The position numbers and the translations under genes were made by a program. Of a stretch of 64,000 nucleotides of DNA, positions 49,471 through 60,900 are shown one piece after another. Below the pieces are notes generated by a model. The model worked only from the letters and a program-made list of their open reading frames with translations, did no database searches and had not been told where the DNA came from. The stretch is from Agelaius tricolor (Eukaryota; Chordata; Aves; Passeriformes; Icteridae). The first letter of the stretch is position 1. Every line of letters begins with the position of its first letter. Location: NCBI GenBank assembly GCA_023055355.1, contig JALJCS010000024.1, forward strand, positions 7,641,501 to 7,705,500, given 5' to 3'.

Positions 49471-52400
49471 TTCACTGAAACATGCTTTTTATGCTGAAAT
49501 TGCACAGGTATGTTTGAGTGCCCCTGGCAGGTTGAGTCAATGCTGAAATAAAGAGTTTAGGCATTTATATTCTGCTTATGTGGCTGGGATGGGTATTATT
49601 TGCCCTAAATGGCTGGTTTTTTCTGCAACAACCCAATTCATCAATAATTTTCAAAGCAGTAGCTGCATTTTCATTCCAAAGAAAAGGGCTTCTCTTTTAA
49701 AAATCTTATAGACCCAGAAAAGGTCAAGATAAGAATGTTTTTCTCATTAAGGCACACTTTTAGCACCTTTAACCTGGAATTGTGCATTTTATTCAAAAGG
49801 AGCTCTGGGAAATAAAACAAAAAATATATTTTTGCTTTCAAACTGACACAAAATATTATTTAGACCACAAAATACACGTGATAGGAAACATTGCTGATCC
49901 TTCTCATCTAAATCTCCAAGCACATTAGCAGTGTTTGCATTTACTCTCTGAAGTACGCCTGCTGATTTATTCTGCTTGGAAACCACCACTTAAGTTAGTC
50001 AGTGCTTTTAAATCAAATTATGTCCATCTAGTCTAAAATCCCTAATCTGTTAGCATGATAGTTTCTGTGCCCTCCTACAGCACTGATAATTAATAAACTG
50101 ATTTCTATCTCAGACTAATTTTCAGTAAATACAACGAGTGATATTATTGTCTAATTTCTAAAACCTCATGCTAACTGAAGGAAAAGATCAAGGCTTTATT
50201 GTAGCCATGAAGTATATACCAAAGTTGAAAATTAAGGCTATTTAGTATTTGGAATCCATAAGAAACAAGATCATGTTTGTGACTTGAAGGTTGCCACATC
50301 TCCCAGTAAATCTTATAAGGACAGGATCCATCCAAGAGAAGACAAGACTACCTTGGTTTTGTAAGAAAAATATTAACACAGCTGCAATCCTCCAAACAAA
50401 GGTATTCAAAGTATTGCAAAGGTTTTAAGAATAAAGACAAGAAGTCATCCATAAAGGATATATAACTGACTAATAGAAAGAAATTTAATGGCAGATTGGA
50501 AGAAAGAGAACTTCTAGTAGAAAAAGAAACTTGACCAGATTAGAAACTATTTTGTTATTGTACAGATCCTGCTTGCTGAGTACATTTAACCTTGGTACTT
50601 GAGTAAAACACTTGTGGATGATACTATGGCAGCTGGGACCCATGCACAACACCCAGGCCCAGAACATTTGTTTCTTTATTTCTCTACTTGTAATTGTGTC
50701 TTCAGATATAAGCCCTACAAGGGCTACTGATCCCAGCTAGTAGAATAGCCATCCTTAGTGTTGGAGTCATTAGGCCTTAACATATCCACAGAGAAATTAA
50801 AATCCGGTTTCTGTAGATGCTTGAAGGGAAGCAGACAGGATTTTTGGGGATCCAAGCACCCTCTGGTTAAGACCCTCCCTCCTTGTTTGCAGAAGGATGT
50901 AGAACATAAGCCTGCAGTATCATTCTGTTGGGCAATCAATAAGGGAGGCAACATTTCTTCCAGAATGCTGAATGCTTTGTTTTCTAGATATTCTCACAAC
51001 TTCTGTTAGTATTGCTATTACATGTAGAATAACTTGTGCAGTGCAAATATTCATGACAGCAATTGATTGGAATAATTTATATCAAATACCTTAAGTGGAT
51101 TTTAATACAGATAGATAAGCCTTAAATTTGGAATTGTATTACTAGGATTTGATAGGAAATTACACCACTGGGGGTTGTTCTTTTGCTGTGTTAGGTTTTT
51201 AAGAAGCAGAAATTAAAATATTTTTATTTGGTACTTCCTGGTTCAATGTTCCCTTTTTGAAGGCAAAGAGAGATTGGCAAGCTCAGCAAAAGACAAAGCT
51301 GTGTTTGCTGGAAAAACTGTACTGAGGCTCTGCAGTCTTTTTAAGCCCTTAAAAAAAGAATTCTTCCCTTTAATTCCTCAAGGAAAGTAAATTATTGTAA
51401 GTGGGTAAGCAGTATAACAGGATCTGACATATGTGTATTGAATTGAGGAGAATAGTATTTTGCTCTTTAATGTATTAGTGCTATTATTTTGTTTTATGTA
51501 TTAGTGCTATTAGTGTATTAAGTCTGCTCTTTAATGTATTAGTGACAGACATTGTCAGCAGACTTATAATTGACCAAAAGATGAACAGCTACAGAGCTGT
51601 AAGGAAACATGGGACACTACAGATAATGCAGCTGGGACAGGGTAGTTAAATTGAGTTGTCAGAATTTGCAGCATTAACATAAATTTATGTTGTTTTTAAA
51701 AAAAATTAAATCCTGAATATATCTCAGCAAGCTGTCTGGGCCTTAAACTTTTACTTTTGAAACAATGGAATTTCAGGGTCCACAGACATAAGTATTCTTT
51801 TGAAGTCTGTTTTTAAAACTTCACCTCCTCACTGCCCTGTGGTTACCCCTGTTAATTAACCTAGTGTTTGACATTGCTATAGACTGTACCCAGCCATGGC
51901 TGTCTGAGAGTTTTGCACAAAATACTGAATACTTGATGGGTTGATACCATGGTGACTCTCTGAAGTATCATTTCTATCCTACTTTTTCCAGTTGAGGAGA
52001 CTGAGCTGAAAGACCCTGCACTGGATTGTAGAAGGTCCAGGATTTAGATCCCAGCTTTATTGTGAAGTATATTTTACATGACAATCTTGAGCCATTTAAC
52101 AACAGGAAAATGAGTTATTGCTGATATGTGAGATGCAGACATAAAAAATGTTCAATGGAGAGTTATTACAGGAGCTGCAGAAAGTTACTGTGTTGCACAA
52201 ATTACAAGCAAAATCACTTCATTTCATTTCATTAAATATTTGTGAGGGTTTTATGTGTGTAGCTAGTTTAGAGTGAAGTGGATTTCTCTCCTGCTGCATC
52301 TTTGTTCTCAGCACAAAACAGTAAAGCAAATCTGTAGCAAAAATACTGTCAATACTCTTGCCAGTTCCTGTTATATATCAGAATCAAATTCTTTTCAGTC

Positions 52401-53452
52401 TTTTGAAAAAGAGTCACTAAGGATATGTTCCAAAAATGTGGAACATTATGTAAACATATTGGAGCTTGCTTTGACTCTAACATTGTTGTCTCATATGTCT
52501 CCTTAACCAATGGATGGCCTCAACATTTTGTAATGTAGGCCAGCCTGAAGAGTGCCAAATTACTCAGGTGCTTCCATCTGGTCCCTGTGGCATGTTCAAC
52601 ATGTGCAGGCATTCATCCAACCTCATCATCCTCACTTTTCACTGGCTACACATGACAAAGCTGCCAAAGTTCAGCATCAGAGGGTACAGCAGTGACTCTC
52701 AATTTAACACAAGGCTGTGAGATGCAAACAGCAGCCTGCATAAGTAAACATGAGCCAAAAGTTCACAAACTCTACATGCCCCTAATTAAAGGTTATTGTT
52801 CTGAATAGATGGATGGTTGTCAAAAATAAAATTCAAAATGGCTATATAAGGGTTCCCAATCATGGACCAGTTCAGTCAGTCATTTAGAAAAGTGCTGAAA
52901 ACATTATGGTTTTCATTGTGGTCTTATCAGAATAGTCCAAATTTTCAGAATTGCTTCTGATGAGAATTTCAGTAGTGTATATCTGGAACAAGGTTAATTG
53001 TACTCAGAATTGGTGCTGTAGGGTACAACCATGAAACTGAGATAAGCTCCATTTAGTCAACAAATACTTTTCATTAGATCCTTTTTCTCCTTAAAAGAAA
53101 CAAAAGTGATGCAAGTCAGAGGCTGCATGGTTTCATCCACTTGGCAAAGCTCCATCTCATCTCTGCATTGGCAGGTGTATGACTGAATACAAAGCAGAAT
53201 AATTTACTGGTGCTGACTTATCAGTGTTGCATCGACATCAGAGAGAAATCTCTGGCCACTGGAGTTTGCAGTCAGAAGTTACAAATGCAACTGCTGAATC
53301 TTTTGTCTTACACTTGAAACAAGAATATTAGCTTCCCTCTTCCTTTTCCTCTGCAGTCTGGAACTAAGTCTGGTACTGCTTTATCTCTGAATTTAGGAGG
53401 ATGTACAGAAAAGTGACAGTTGTTCCTTCATTACATCCCTGTTTTAAACCAA
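49471..53452. other. Gene-free AT-rich stretch
   Basis: No gene recognised. A degenerate short tandem repeat lies at 51461-51544. Confidence 0.45.
51461..51544 (+). repeat. Degenerate short tandem repeat
   Basis: Three copies of an ATGTATTAGTG-containing unit occur. The longer word TGCTCTTTAATGTATTAGTG appears at 51461 and again near 51525, with a partial copy (ATGTATTAGTGCTATTA) near 51497. A local slippage duplication is the simplest reading. Confidence 0.7.
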
Positions 53453-53587
53453 CCTTCCTTCCTTCCTTCCTTCCTTCCTTCCTTCCTTCCTTCCTTCCTT
53501 CCTTCCTTCCTTCCTTCCTTCCTTCCTTCCTTCCTTCCTTCCTTCCTTCCTTCCTTCCTTCCTTCCTTCCTTCCTTCCTTCCTTCCC
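53453..53587 (+). repeat. (TTCC)n tetranucleotide array
   Basis: About 33 nearly pure CCTT/TTCC units, which read GGAA on the minus strand. The open frames across it (LPSF or EGRK repeats) are products of the tetranucleotide and not genes. Such an array is probably length-polymorphic, and its assembled length may be collapsed. Confidence 0.98.
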
Positions 53588-53791
53588 TGTTTATATTTTC
53601 TATGCATTACTAGACCAACAGCATTAACCATAATTCTTCCACTGACAAAATCCTTCACCCAGCACAGGTCAAAACTTCACAGCAGCCATCACAGATTAAA
53701 CAAGCAGTGCAGTCAGTTGGAAGCTGATAATTCACAATACTTTGGCAATTAGGATGAGTCTAAGATACACAAATAAAAATATTTTATTACA
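53588..53791. other. Short unique spacer between microsatellite and CR1
   Basis: Nothing recognised. Confidence 0.4.
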
Positions 53792-54144
53792 GAAAAGGAG
53801 GCTGAGGGGAGACCTTATCACTCTCTACATCTGAAAGGAGATTCTAGCCACCAGGTGGGGTCAGTCTCTTCTTGTGATAGCATGAGAGGATAATGGCCTC
53901 AAGTTGAGTCAGGAGGGGTTTAAACTGGATACTAGGAAAAATTTCTCCACAGGAAGCATTTGAACAGGCTGTGTAAGGAAGTGGTGGAGTTGCCAGCTCT
54001 GGAAGTGTTTTAAAAGTATGTGGTTATGGCTCTTGAGGACATGGTTTAGTGGTGAATATGGTCATAGTGCTTAAGTTGATGTTTGGACTTGATGATCCTG
54101 AGAGAAGCCTTTCCCAGCCTGAATGATTCGAGCATTCTGTGATT
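53792..54144 (+). mobile_element. CR1 LINE fragment, 3' end
   Basis: About 350 bases of CR1: GGAGGCTGAGGGGAGACCTT, ATCACTCTCTACATCTGAAA, GGAGATTCTAGCCACCAGGT, GGGGTCAGTCTCTTCT, GGGGTTTAAACTGGATACTA, GAACAGGCTGTGTAAGGAAG, GGACATGGTTTAGTGGTGAA, GTTTGGACTTGATGATCCTG and the tail GAATGATTCGAGCATTCTGT. It is the same subfamily as the copy at 36267 but reaches further 5'. Confidence 0.95.
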
Positions 54145-56339
54145 CCCATTGGTAAAAAATTTAGATTGCAAATATCCACTTTTCTGCAAGGATTTTTTTT
54201 TTTTTTCCAAACTTTGCATAATGCTTTTTGTTTTCTATTTTCCAAGCTACCTCTTTGGGCATGTTGCTTAAAACAGGATACAAATTCATTGCTGATTCTC
54301 CTCCGATTCTTATGCAGACACTTCCTGAAGACCACACACACCCCCTTAAATTTTACTCCCTTTGTAACCAAATATCACCTCCTCAAGCTCTTTTCCTATC
54401 AAGAAACAGCCCAAGTTTTTTTTCTCCAATTTTTATGCAGCTCCTGGATTTCTGTTTCTTGGACAAACGCTCATCACAATTGATTATTCACATTTTTAAA
54501 CATTTTCTCAGATTATCAGATTTACATTAAACAAAAGCTCTATCTCCCACATGCTCACAGAAGTCCTATTTAAGAAGATGATCAAGAGTATAAGCACATG
54601 TGTGCTTCATTATCCAGGTCCTTAACAGAAACATTAACCTGAAGTGGGTGCAAATTATCCATCAAATGGGACAGGAAAAAAAAAAAAAAAAAAAAAGGCT
54701 TGGCCTTGTTTTTTTTGCTGAACCTGCTTATTCCTTTAATTGTTTACCAAACAGTAATGAGCCCTAAAACTCGCTGACCTTGCTGTTCTGTCACCAAGGG
54801 CTCCACGTGTGTCTGGACCCACCAGGTGTGTTTTCCCTCAAATGACCTAAATTTAGCTAATGCACCTGTCAACAAATGCTGGTACCTTTGGAGATTGCTG
54901 CTTTTACTTCCACCCTGCAGAGCACCTTCCACCTCAGCTGTGTTTGTATGTCCCAGTTGGCCTCTGGAAACCTGGAGCCACTCTCCACAAACCTCCTCTG
55001 TTTGCATTCTTAGACCAATCTGGCTTGGGCAGTACTGGAGCGTTCCTGGGGGATTTTTACCACTTTTTTGCATGAGCCCCTGAAAAAGGTCTGCTCACAA
55101 ACTGGAGAGCAAATTTTGCTACTGAGAAATGTCATTTAGCAAATTCAGAAAGGACAGCTTTAGCAACTGAAAAGCTTCATATGAGTGTATCCATTTTGAT
55201 TAAATTCTGTATAAAAGACAGTAGAAAGGATTCTTTCCAACTCATTTCATCCTTTGGCAAAATATCTATTTCCTGTTTTGTTCCTTCAAGTTATCATTTT
55301 AACTTCCATTTTCTGTGGTTTTAGTTTATTGAAACAAAGTTTTTTGCTGGTTGTGAATCACTCTTTCTCTGTGTGTTTTAATTTTAAGCTTTTTGCAAAT
55401 ATATATTTTTTTCTTCTCAAGTTAAGAACAAATACAACTTCAAGTTTAAAAATTTCCAATGGGATACAAGTTTCTGCTTCCAAGCCCTTTTATTGCAAAC
55501 ACTGATTAGTTCCATATTTCCTTTTTTATGCCCAGAACACTCCAGACATCATGGTTTCCTCTCCACGAGTAAAACTTTATCAGCGAGAACATCTCAGATT
55601 ATCAGCAGAGGAGACACAATTCCAGAGATAAAAAGCCATTCTTTTACTGACACATCTTGGACTGAAAATAGAAGAATAATACGATTTGCAGATATAGCAT
55701 TGCCTTATAGAGATACTGGGGTAATATCATCATTGATATTTTACTGGGTTTGACAACAAACCCAAAGACATTTCAGTTACTGTGGAGGCTGTAGCTGTGA
55801 TTGTGTTTTGGCTCTGTGATAACAGGACAAATAGCACCTCTAAGTAATCCTAGTGCAACATCACTGTGGCTTTATGTTCGGGAACAAAAAAAACCCTGTT
55901 TTTTCCTCATTCTTTGTTCATAATGATTCTCTGCTCAGCCCAATGACATCTAATTAAAGAGGAGTAAGAATAGTGATTATAAAATAACTGCTTTAGAAGT
56001 CCCTCTTCCCTTTTAATTTTTTCCCCTACTTATTGTGTTATAACTACAATGTTGATGATGAATGTGGGAATTAATTTCTCGTTTTTCTCACACCTTTCAC
56101 ATGCCTGCAGTGCAGATGCCCAAAGTAATAGAAAAAAAAAATACAGAGAAAATCGAACTAATTGCAACAGGCATGTTGAAAGTGTCCATTTCTTTTCTGG
56201 CCATATAGGGGCTGCCAGAACTCCAACCCAGTTGTAAAAAATTCCCTTTGGAGACACTGATTCCACCCTCAATATCAGAAAAATGAGTGGTAGCTGATGA
56301 AAACACCAAGACATAATCTGAACCATTTCTCACCTTGTA
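54145..56339. other. Gene-free AT-rich stretch with homopolymers
   Basis: Contains poly-T 54193-54206 and poly-A 54676-54696. Many short open frames, none supported. Confidence 0.45.
54676..54696 (+). repeat. Poly-A tract of 21 bases
   Basis: Pure A run. No AATAAA sits just upstream and no retrocopy is recognisable, so I leave it as a homopolymer. Confidence 0.9.
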
Positions 56340-56610
56340 TGACACACAAACCACAGCCAGATCCCATAACTCAGCACAGCCCCGGAGCAACCCTGTCCCC
56401 CAGGTCCCTCCAGATGCCATCCAGTGATGGCTGTCCCATTGCTGCATGTGTGGGGTGTTGTGAGAACCCAGCACACCCCTCTGGCTGTCCAGGATGGCCA
56501 AGACCCCTGCCAGGGGGCTCAGAGACCCTGGCAAAGAGCCCCAAATGCCTGTGCTTTTGATTGTGACCCGTGGAGCAAGTTACCAACCTTATATGAACAT
56601 CTGCAAGCCA
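56340..56610 (+). mobile_element. Possible internal retroviral remnant upstream of the LTR
   Basis: A GC-rich block (CCAAGACCCCTGCCAGGGGG, CTCAGAGACCCTGGCAAAGA, TGATTGTGACCCGTGGAGCA) runs directly into the LTR at 56611 without a visible break. Its composition differs from the AT-rich host DNA. I read it as leftover 3' internal sequence of the same endogenous retrovirus. This is inference, and no protein motif is visible. The 145-codon minus-strand frame across it is not a gene. Confidence 0.4.
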
Positions 56611-57085
56611 TGGAAAATTAAGTAGAATGATAGTGAATTTGTCACAAGGTGAAAAAGTAGATTTTGGGGTTTTTAGAATGGGGATTCAGGGCGGCAAGAT
56701 GGAGGAATCTGGGCATGTCCAGCCTTTCTCCTTCTTCTTCTTCTTGGCCTCCATCTTCTGCTGTGATGTTGGCACGTTTAGATTGGTTTAGAGTAGAAGC
56801 TCACTGTCTAACATAGGTGATAGGTATTGGAAAGTAATTGTAAATAATGTACAGGTAGTTTTTAGTATAAAAAGATAACACCGCCCTGGGGCAGGCAGAG
56901 TGCCTTGGACTGTCCTGCTGAGTGGACCTTGGCTGGACAGGAGAAAGAATTTTACAGATAAGAAACAATAAACAACCTTGAGACTGAGAACTGAAGAGCT
57001 CTGACTCCTTCTTCAAGCACCAGGCCGGGAAAAGAGACTTCCTAATGCATCTCAGGGTCACTCTGAGCAGCTGGAGATCCCAACA
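56611..57085 (+). mobile_element. LTR, passerine ERVL-like, plus orientation
   Basis: This is an LTR-like block starting near TGGAAAATTAAG and ending near GGAGATCCCAACA. Landmarks in order: a GATTTTGGGGTTTTTAGAAT block, GGCGGCAAGATGGAGG, a CTTCTTCTTC tract, TATAAAAAG at 56866-56874, then AATAAA at 56967-56972, about 100 bases downstream, with TTGAGACTGAGAACTGAAGA after it. TATA box then polyadenylation signal is the expected U3-R order. CAAGATGG (56695-56702) and CCATCTT (56751-56757) match the YY1 core in opposite orientations. Exact ends are uncertain because no target-site duplication is visible. It shares its layout and several blocks with the inverted LTR at 57284-57739. Confidence 0.7.
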
Positions 57086-57283
57086 GGGTGTGTCCCCCTC
57101 CCAGCCCTGGGGGAGTGTTTGGAGCAGCAGAGCTGCTGCTCTCACAAGCTGCGTGAGAGTCCTCCCCTTCTGTGTAGGCATGGAGCAGACCAAGATATCA
57201 CTTGTGACAAGTAACAGCCAGCTCTGGAGTGGACAGAGGTCAAAGCTGAAATTTTGGAATAAAAGGAAAGCTGCATGACAAAG
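57086..57283. other. Spacer between convergent LTRs
   Basis: About 200 bases of GC-moderate sequence between the two 3' LTR ends. It contains AATAAA near 57260. No identity assigned. It may be host sequence or further element sequence. Confidence 0.4.
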
Positions 57284-57739
57284 TGTGGGGGTACCAGTCA
57301 TTGATTTTTCTGGGTCTGGATTGAGGGCACTTGAGACAGTAGTTCATGTTCAGACTCAGGTGTTTATTATTTCTTATCAATGAAACAGTCTCACTACTGT
57401 GAGTTCAGCAGCTTTTCATTAGAAGGCACAAAATGGCCAACAATCTCTTGTTACAAGGTCTTTTAAGACTAAACTATCCAGTTAAGAACTGAAATCTAGA
57501 TTATTTTCCCTTTTAATCCAATAACTGATCCCACAGAGCCCACAATGCAGACTTTTCTGCCCAATTACCAAATGCCAACCAAACCCATGAAGAAGAAGGC
57601 AAAAGAAGAATGAAGAAGAAACCCAGGATGACACCCTGTGCCCTCCATCTTGCTGCCACCCACAACATACTAAAAATCCCAAAACCTAAATTTCCCACCA
57701 AGTGATACACCCACACTACTCTCTATAATCTATTTCACA
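57284..57739 (-). mobile_element. LTR, passerine ERVL-like, minus orientation
   Basis: Read on the minus strand it begins TGTGAAATAGATTATAGAGA, then GTAGTGTGGGTGTATCACTT, GGTTTTGGGATTTTTAGTAT, GGCAGCAAGATGGAGGG, a pyrimidine tract of CTTCTTC words, ATAAGAAATAATAAACACCT (AATAAA at plus 57363-57368) and CTGAGTCTGAACATGAAC, ending CCCCCACA. I recognise this layout as an ERVL-type LTR common in songbirds. A YY1-core match (minus AAGATGG) lies at 57645-57651. On the plus strand the sequence just outside the left end (ACAAAG) is roughly the inverse complement of that outside the right end (CTTTTGT), not a direct duplication. Boundaries are therefore approximate. Confidence 0.78.
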
Positions 57740-57960
57740 CTTTTGTGGATTCTAGTCCATCTTGAAGTCTAGGAAACTTTCTCCATGAATGAGGGCCAAA
57801 GTCAGTGCTCCCCTGGAGGTCAGGGCACCCTAAGGCAGACAGAGAAATATTCCTGGTGCCGTGGGATTCCACAACAGGGGATGTGCTTCATTGGCAATTA
57901 TGGTGTCTGTGCAGGGTGGAGGATGCCCTCAGAGCAGAAAACTGTATTAAAACCCTATGC
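57740..57960 (-). mobile_element. Possible internal retroviral remnant for the minus-strand LTR
   Basis: On the minus strand this block (GCCCTCATTCATGGAGAAAG, TTTCCTAGACTTCAAGATGG, CTAGAATCCACAAAAG) leads straight into the LTR. It looks like retained 3' internal element sequence. No coding motif is visible. The inference rests on continuity and composition. Confidence 0.4.
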
Positions 57961-60900
57961 CAAGCACCTTTGATATCTGAAAGAAGAAACACTGAAAGAG
58001 TATCTCAAATTTATCTTAACATGGGCTAGTTTTACTTTGAAATAAGAACTGTTATGAAGACTGCTATGAATACTTCACTGAGCTAATGACTGAGGCCAAT
58101 GATTTCTGTCTCAGTTTCTGCTAGAGAGAGTTTTTGCTTGAATTTATGCTGGTATTTTTATTTAGCCTGTCATGCTCTTACTGTAGGGAACAATAAAAAC
58201 ATCTTTATTGTTTTAAAATTTTAGTTGTCTTTGAAATAGCTGGCGATAATATCATCCAAATGCAGGCACTTCTGTTTCTCTGAGGTTTTTATGGGAACAG
58301 TAATCAGAGATAAAGCTATTAAACTGCCAGCCGGGGATCATTTGATGGCATATTTGTGAGTAAGTATGATTATGGATGTTACAAATAATTCCTTCTGAAT
58401 TATTTGTCAGATTTGTGCTGCTGTGTAATGTATAGAGGGAAGGAAACTGAAGGCAGCTGTCTGTTATCATAAATTAATTTAGCGCTACACTTAAAAGAAA
58501 CATTGACCTGACAATGTTGGGAACAGAGTCCTGAATTCAGGGCCTTTCTCTGCACAGCTGCTCATGCTGTAGCTTTGATGGAAAGAGTTGTGTAGTGACT
58601 TCTTCAAAGGTGAAGGTAGAACACTAAGGAGTGAACTTGCAGTGTTTGGGCTTCCTTTGGCCCTGCAAATTGTGGTAGTTTGGTGGGCAGCATCCATCTC
58701 TGGACAGAGGGAGAAATACTGGGAGAAATAGTGTAGGCAGGATAGCTATGACTTGGGTATTGGGTTAAATTAGAAAGACTTTAATCCTAATCTTGGGAAG
58801 TTTTTATGGGTCTGTGTTAGGGCAGCCAAGAGGCTGAGCCAAAGGTTGTGAGTGTATGACATGGACAATGTCACACTGACTGACACAAGAATGAAAGTAC
58901 TGATGGTTATGGGTACTGACAGGAATTACATGCCCAGGGTGGCAAAATCCATGTCCTTCCATATTATTTAGGTTGAAGTCAGAGGCAAAACACTCAGTAA
59001 GAATCACAATTTTTTATCTTTACTCTTGCTTTCTCAAGAAAATTCCAAGTCTTCCAGAGGCTCTACTAATGCTCCTGTTTTTCCTTCCCATGCCTTCTTC
59101 TCTGGCTGCAGCACAGCATTGCAGAAATGCCCCTCTGGGAAGCACCTGGGGCTTTGGTACTTGAAAGACACCCAGAAAAGGCTTGGCCCAGAGCTTAGCC
59201 AACTTCAGGGACGAGCTGGAAAACTCCTGTAGATACCAGAAACCGATGAAAACAAGGGGAGGGGGGGAAAAGGAGGTCCTGCAAGAGCAGGAGCTGGAAA
59301 AGTGAAGAGCAAGAGCTCCAAGAGCACAGATGAGCCCCTGTCAGAGCTGTCTCTGGCCAGGTGAGGTGATGTGCCAGGACCTTCCTGCAGGGCAGCCTGC
59401 CTCCTGTTTCTGAGCTCCCTGCCATCTCCACCTGGCTCCCACCACAGGGTGACATGGGCTCCTGCACTGGGTACCCATGGCCAGAAATGGTGGTGCATGA
59501 ATTATCCTGCTGGGCTGCCTTTGGTTTATGTTGTTATGTTAATGAGTTGTTGCTGACAGATCCCTTCATATTACCATATTTTACCATATTTAGAGATTTT
59601 GTGCTGCCCAGCTATTTGAAGAGATTGAATGGTCCCCTAATTCCTTGGAAACAGTCTCACCACTTGTGAAAAGAAATCTTGCTTCAAACCGCTTCGTGCT
59701 GGAATCATTCCATTTTTAACAAAAAATATGGAGGCTTCTGAGGTCTCTCTCTTGGGAGGCAAGAATTGTAGATTTCAGCCTTTTGAGCTTTGGAGGTAGG
59801 AAATGAATTTGGATGACATACATTCTGAGAGTTATTAAAAGTCATCTGATATCTATGACTCCTCCTCCAGTAGTTTAAGGATTCTCTTGACTGTTTTTAT
59901 TATAAAGCTCAAAAAATAAGAAAAAATTACAAACAAATAAAGAATACCAGATTTATTTGAGGAGAATAAAACTTTTTTCACTTTTAAGAGAGAGCAGTCT
60001 CTATTTTGGGCAGGAAAAACTGAAATGGAATTTGACTCCTATTGACAAGTGATAAAAGCATGTTTCCTAATTTTGCATTCTCTTGATTGCTGTTATCTCT
60101 GACAGTATTTCAGATGTCTTTTAACTTTGAACTTTAAGGATATAAAATTCTACTTTTCTCTCTACAGACATTGCCTCCTACTCCTTGTTTAATCTTAAGT
60201 GCTACTTTTATTTTTCTATCTACACCCACACCCAAGAATAATTTCCCTATCTGCAAATGCGGTGGGGTTTTTTAATTTTTTTTTCCACTCAGCTGAAACT
60301 TTCAGTAAAGAAAGGCAGCATAACTTATATCTTTAGTACAAAATTAGTTTCATTGTCTTGAATGATTCTCTGGTGAAAAATGTGATGAAAAAGTTTAGTT
60401 CTCTCCTTAACATATTTTCACAGTGTCTTCACTGTTGCTCATTCCATAAATGCTAAGTAACAGAAGTTCAGCATGCCTGCTCCATATGCTTAGACTTGTG
60501 CCTTGAAATGCAGCTGAGAACATGTTCTTAATCTCCAGTGACCATCTGTGATTCTGCAAAGACTTGTTTGCACTTATTTTATTCATGCTTCTCCAATGGT
60601 CCAATTAATTCTGGCAGAGTCTTTGCAGGGCTTGGACCCATGAGAGTGATTTCTTGGAGTGCTATTTTGGGGGTGATCTTACAACATCCAATAATAACTT
60701 AACCACTAAGAATAGGACTCATGTGAACTAGGTGCTGTTCAAACTCAAGGTGACCCCTGCCTGATTCCCAGCATTTACATCTAATCAGAGATTAAATATA
60801 GCAAATGTGGAAAATAGAAAAGAGGAGGAGGGATGAAGGAGTGAAAGCCTTGCAGAGATCTAGTAGTGCATGGAAGTCTGAATCACCAAGGTACTTAAAG

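Noticed and set aside
53401..53752. Open frames with LPSF or EGRK repeats
   Set aside because: Translations of the (TTCC)n microsatellite.
56097..56534. 145-codon minus-strand frame
   Set aside because: It covers the GC-rich block I read as retroviral remnant and a poly-A rich segment. No retroviral protein motif is visible.
56801..57301. 166-codon minus-strand open frame, the longest in the window
   Set aside because: It lies across the plus-strand LTR and the spacer next to the second LTR, and has no recognisable domain. Its length is unremarkable for 64 kb.
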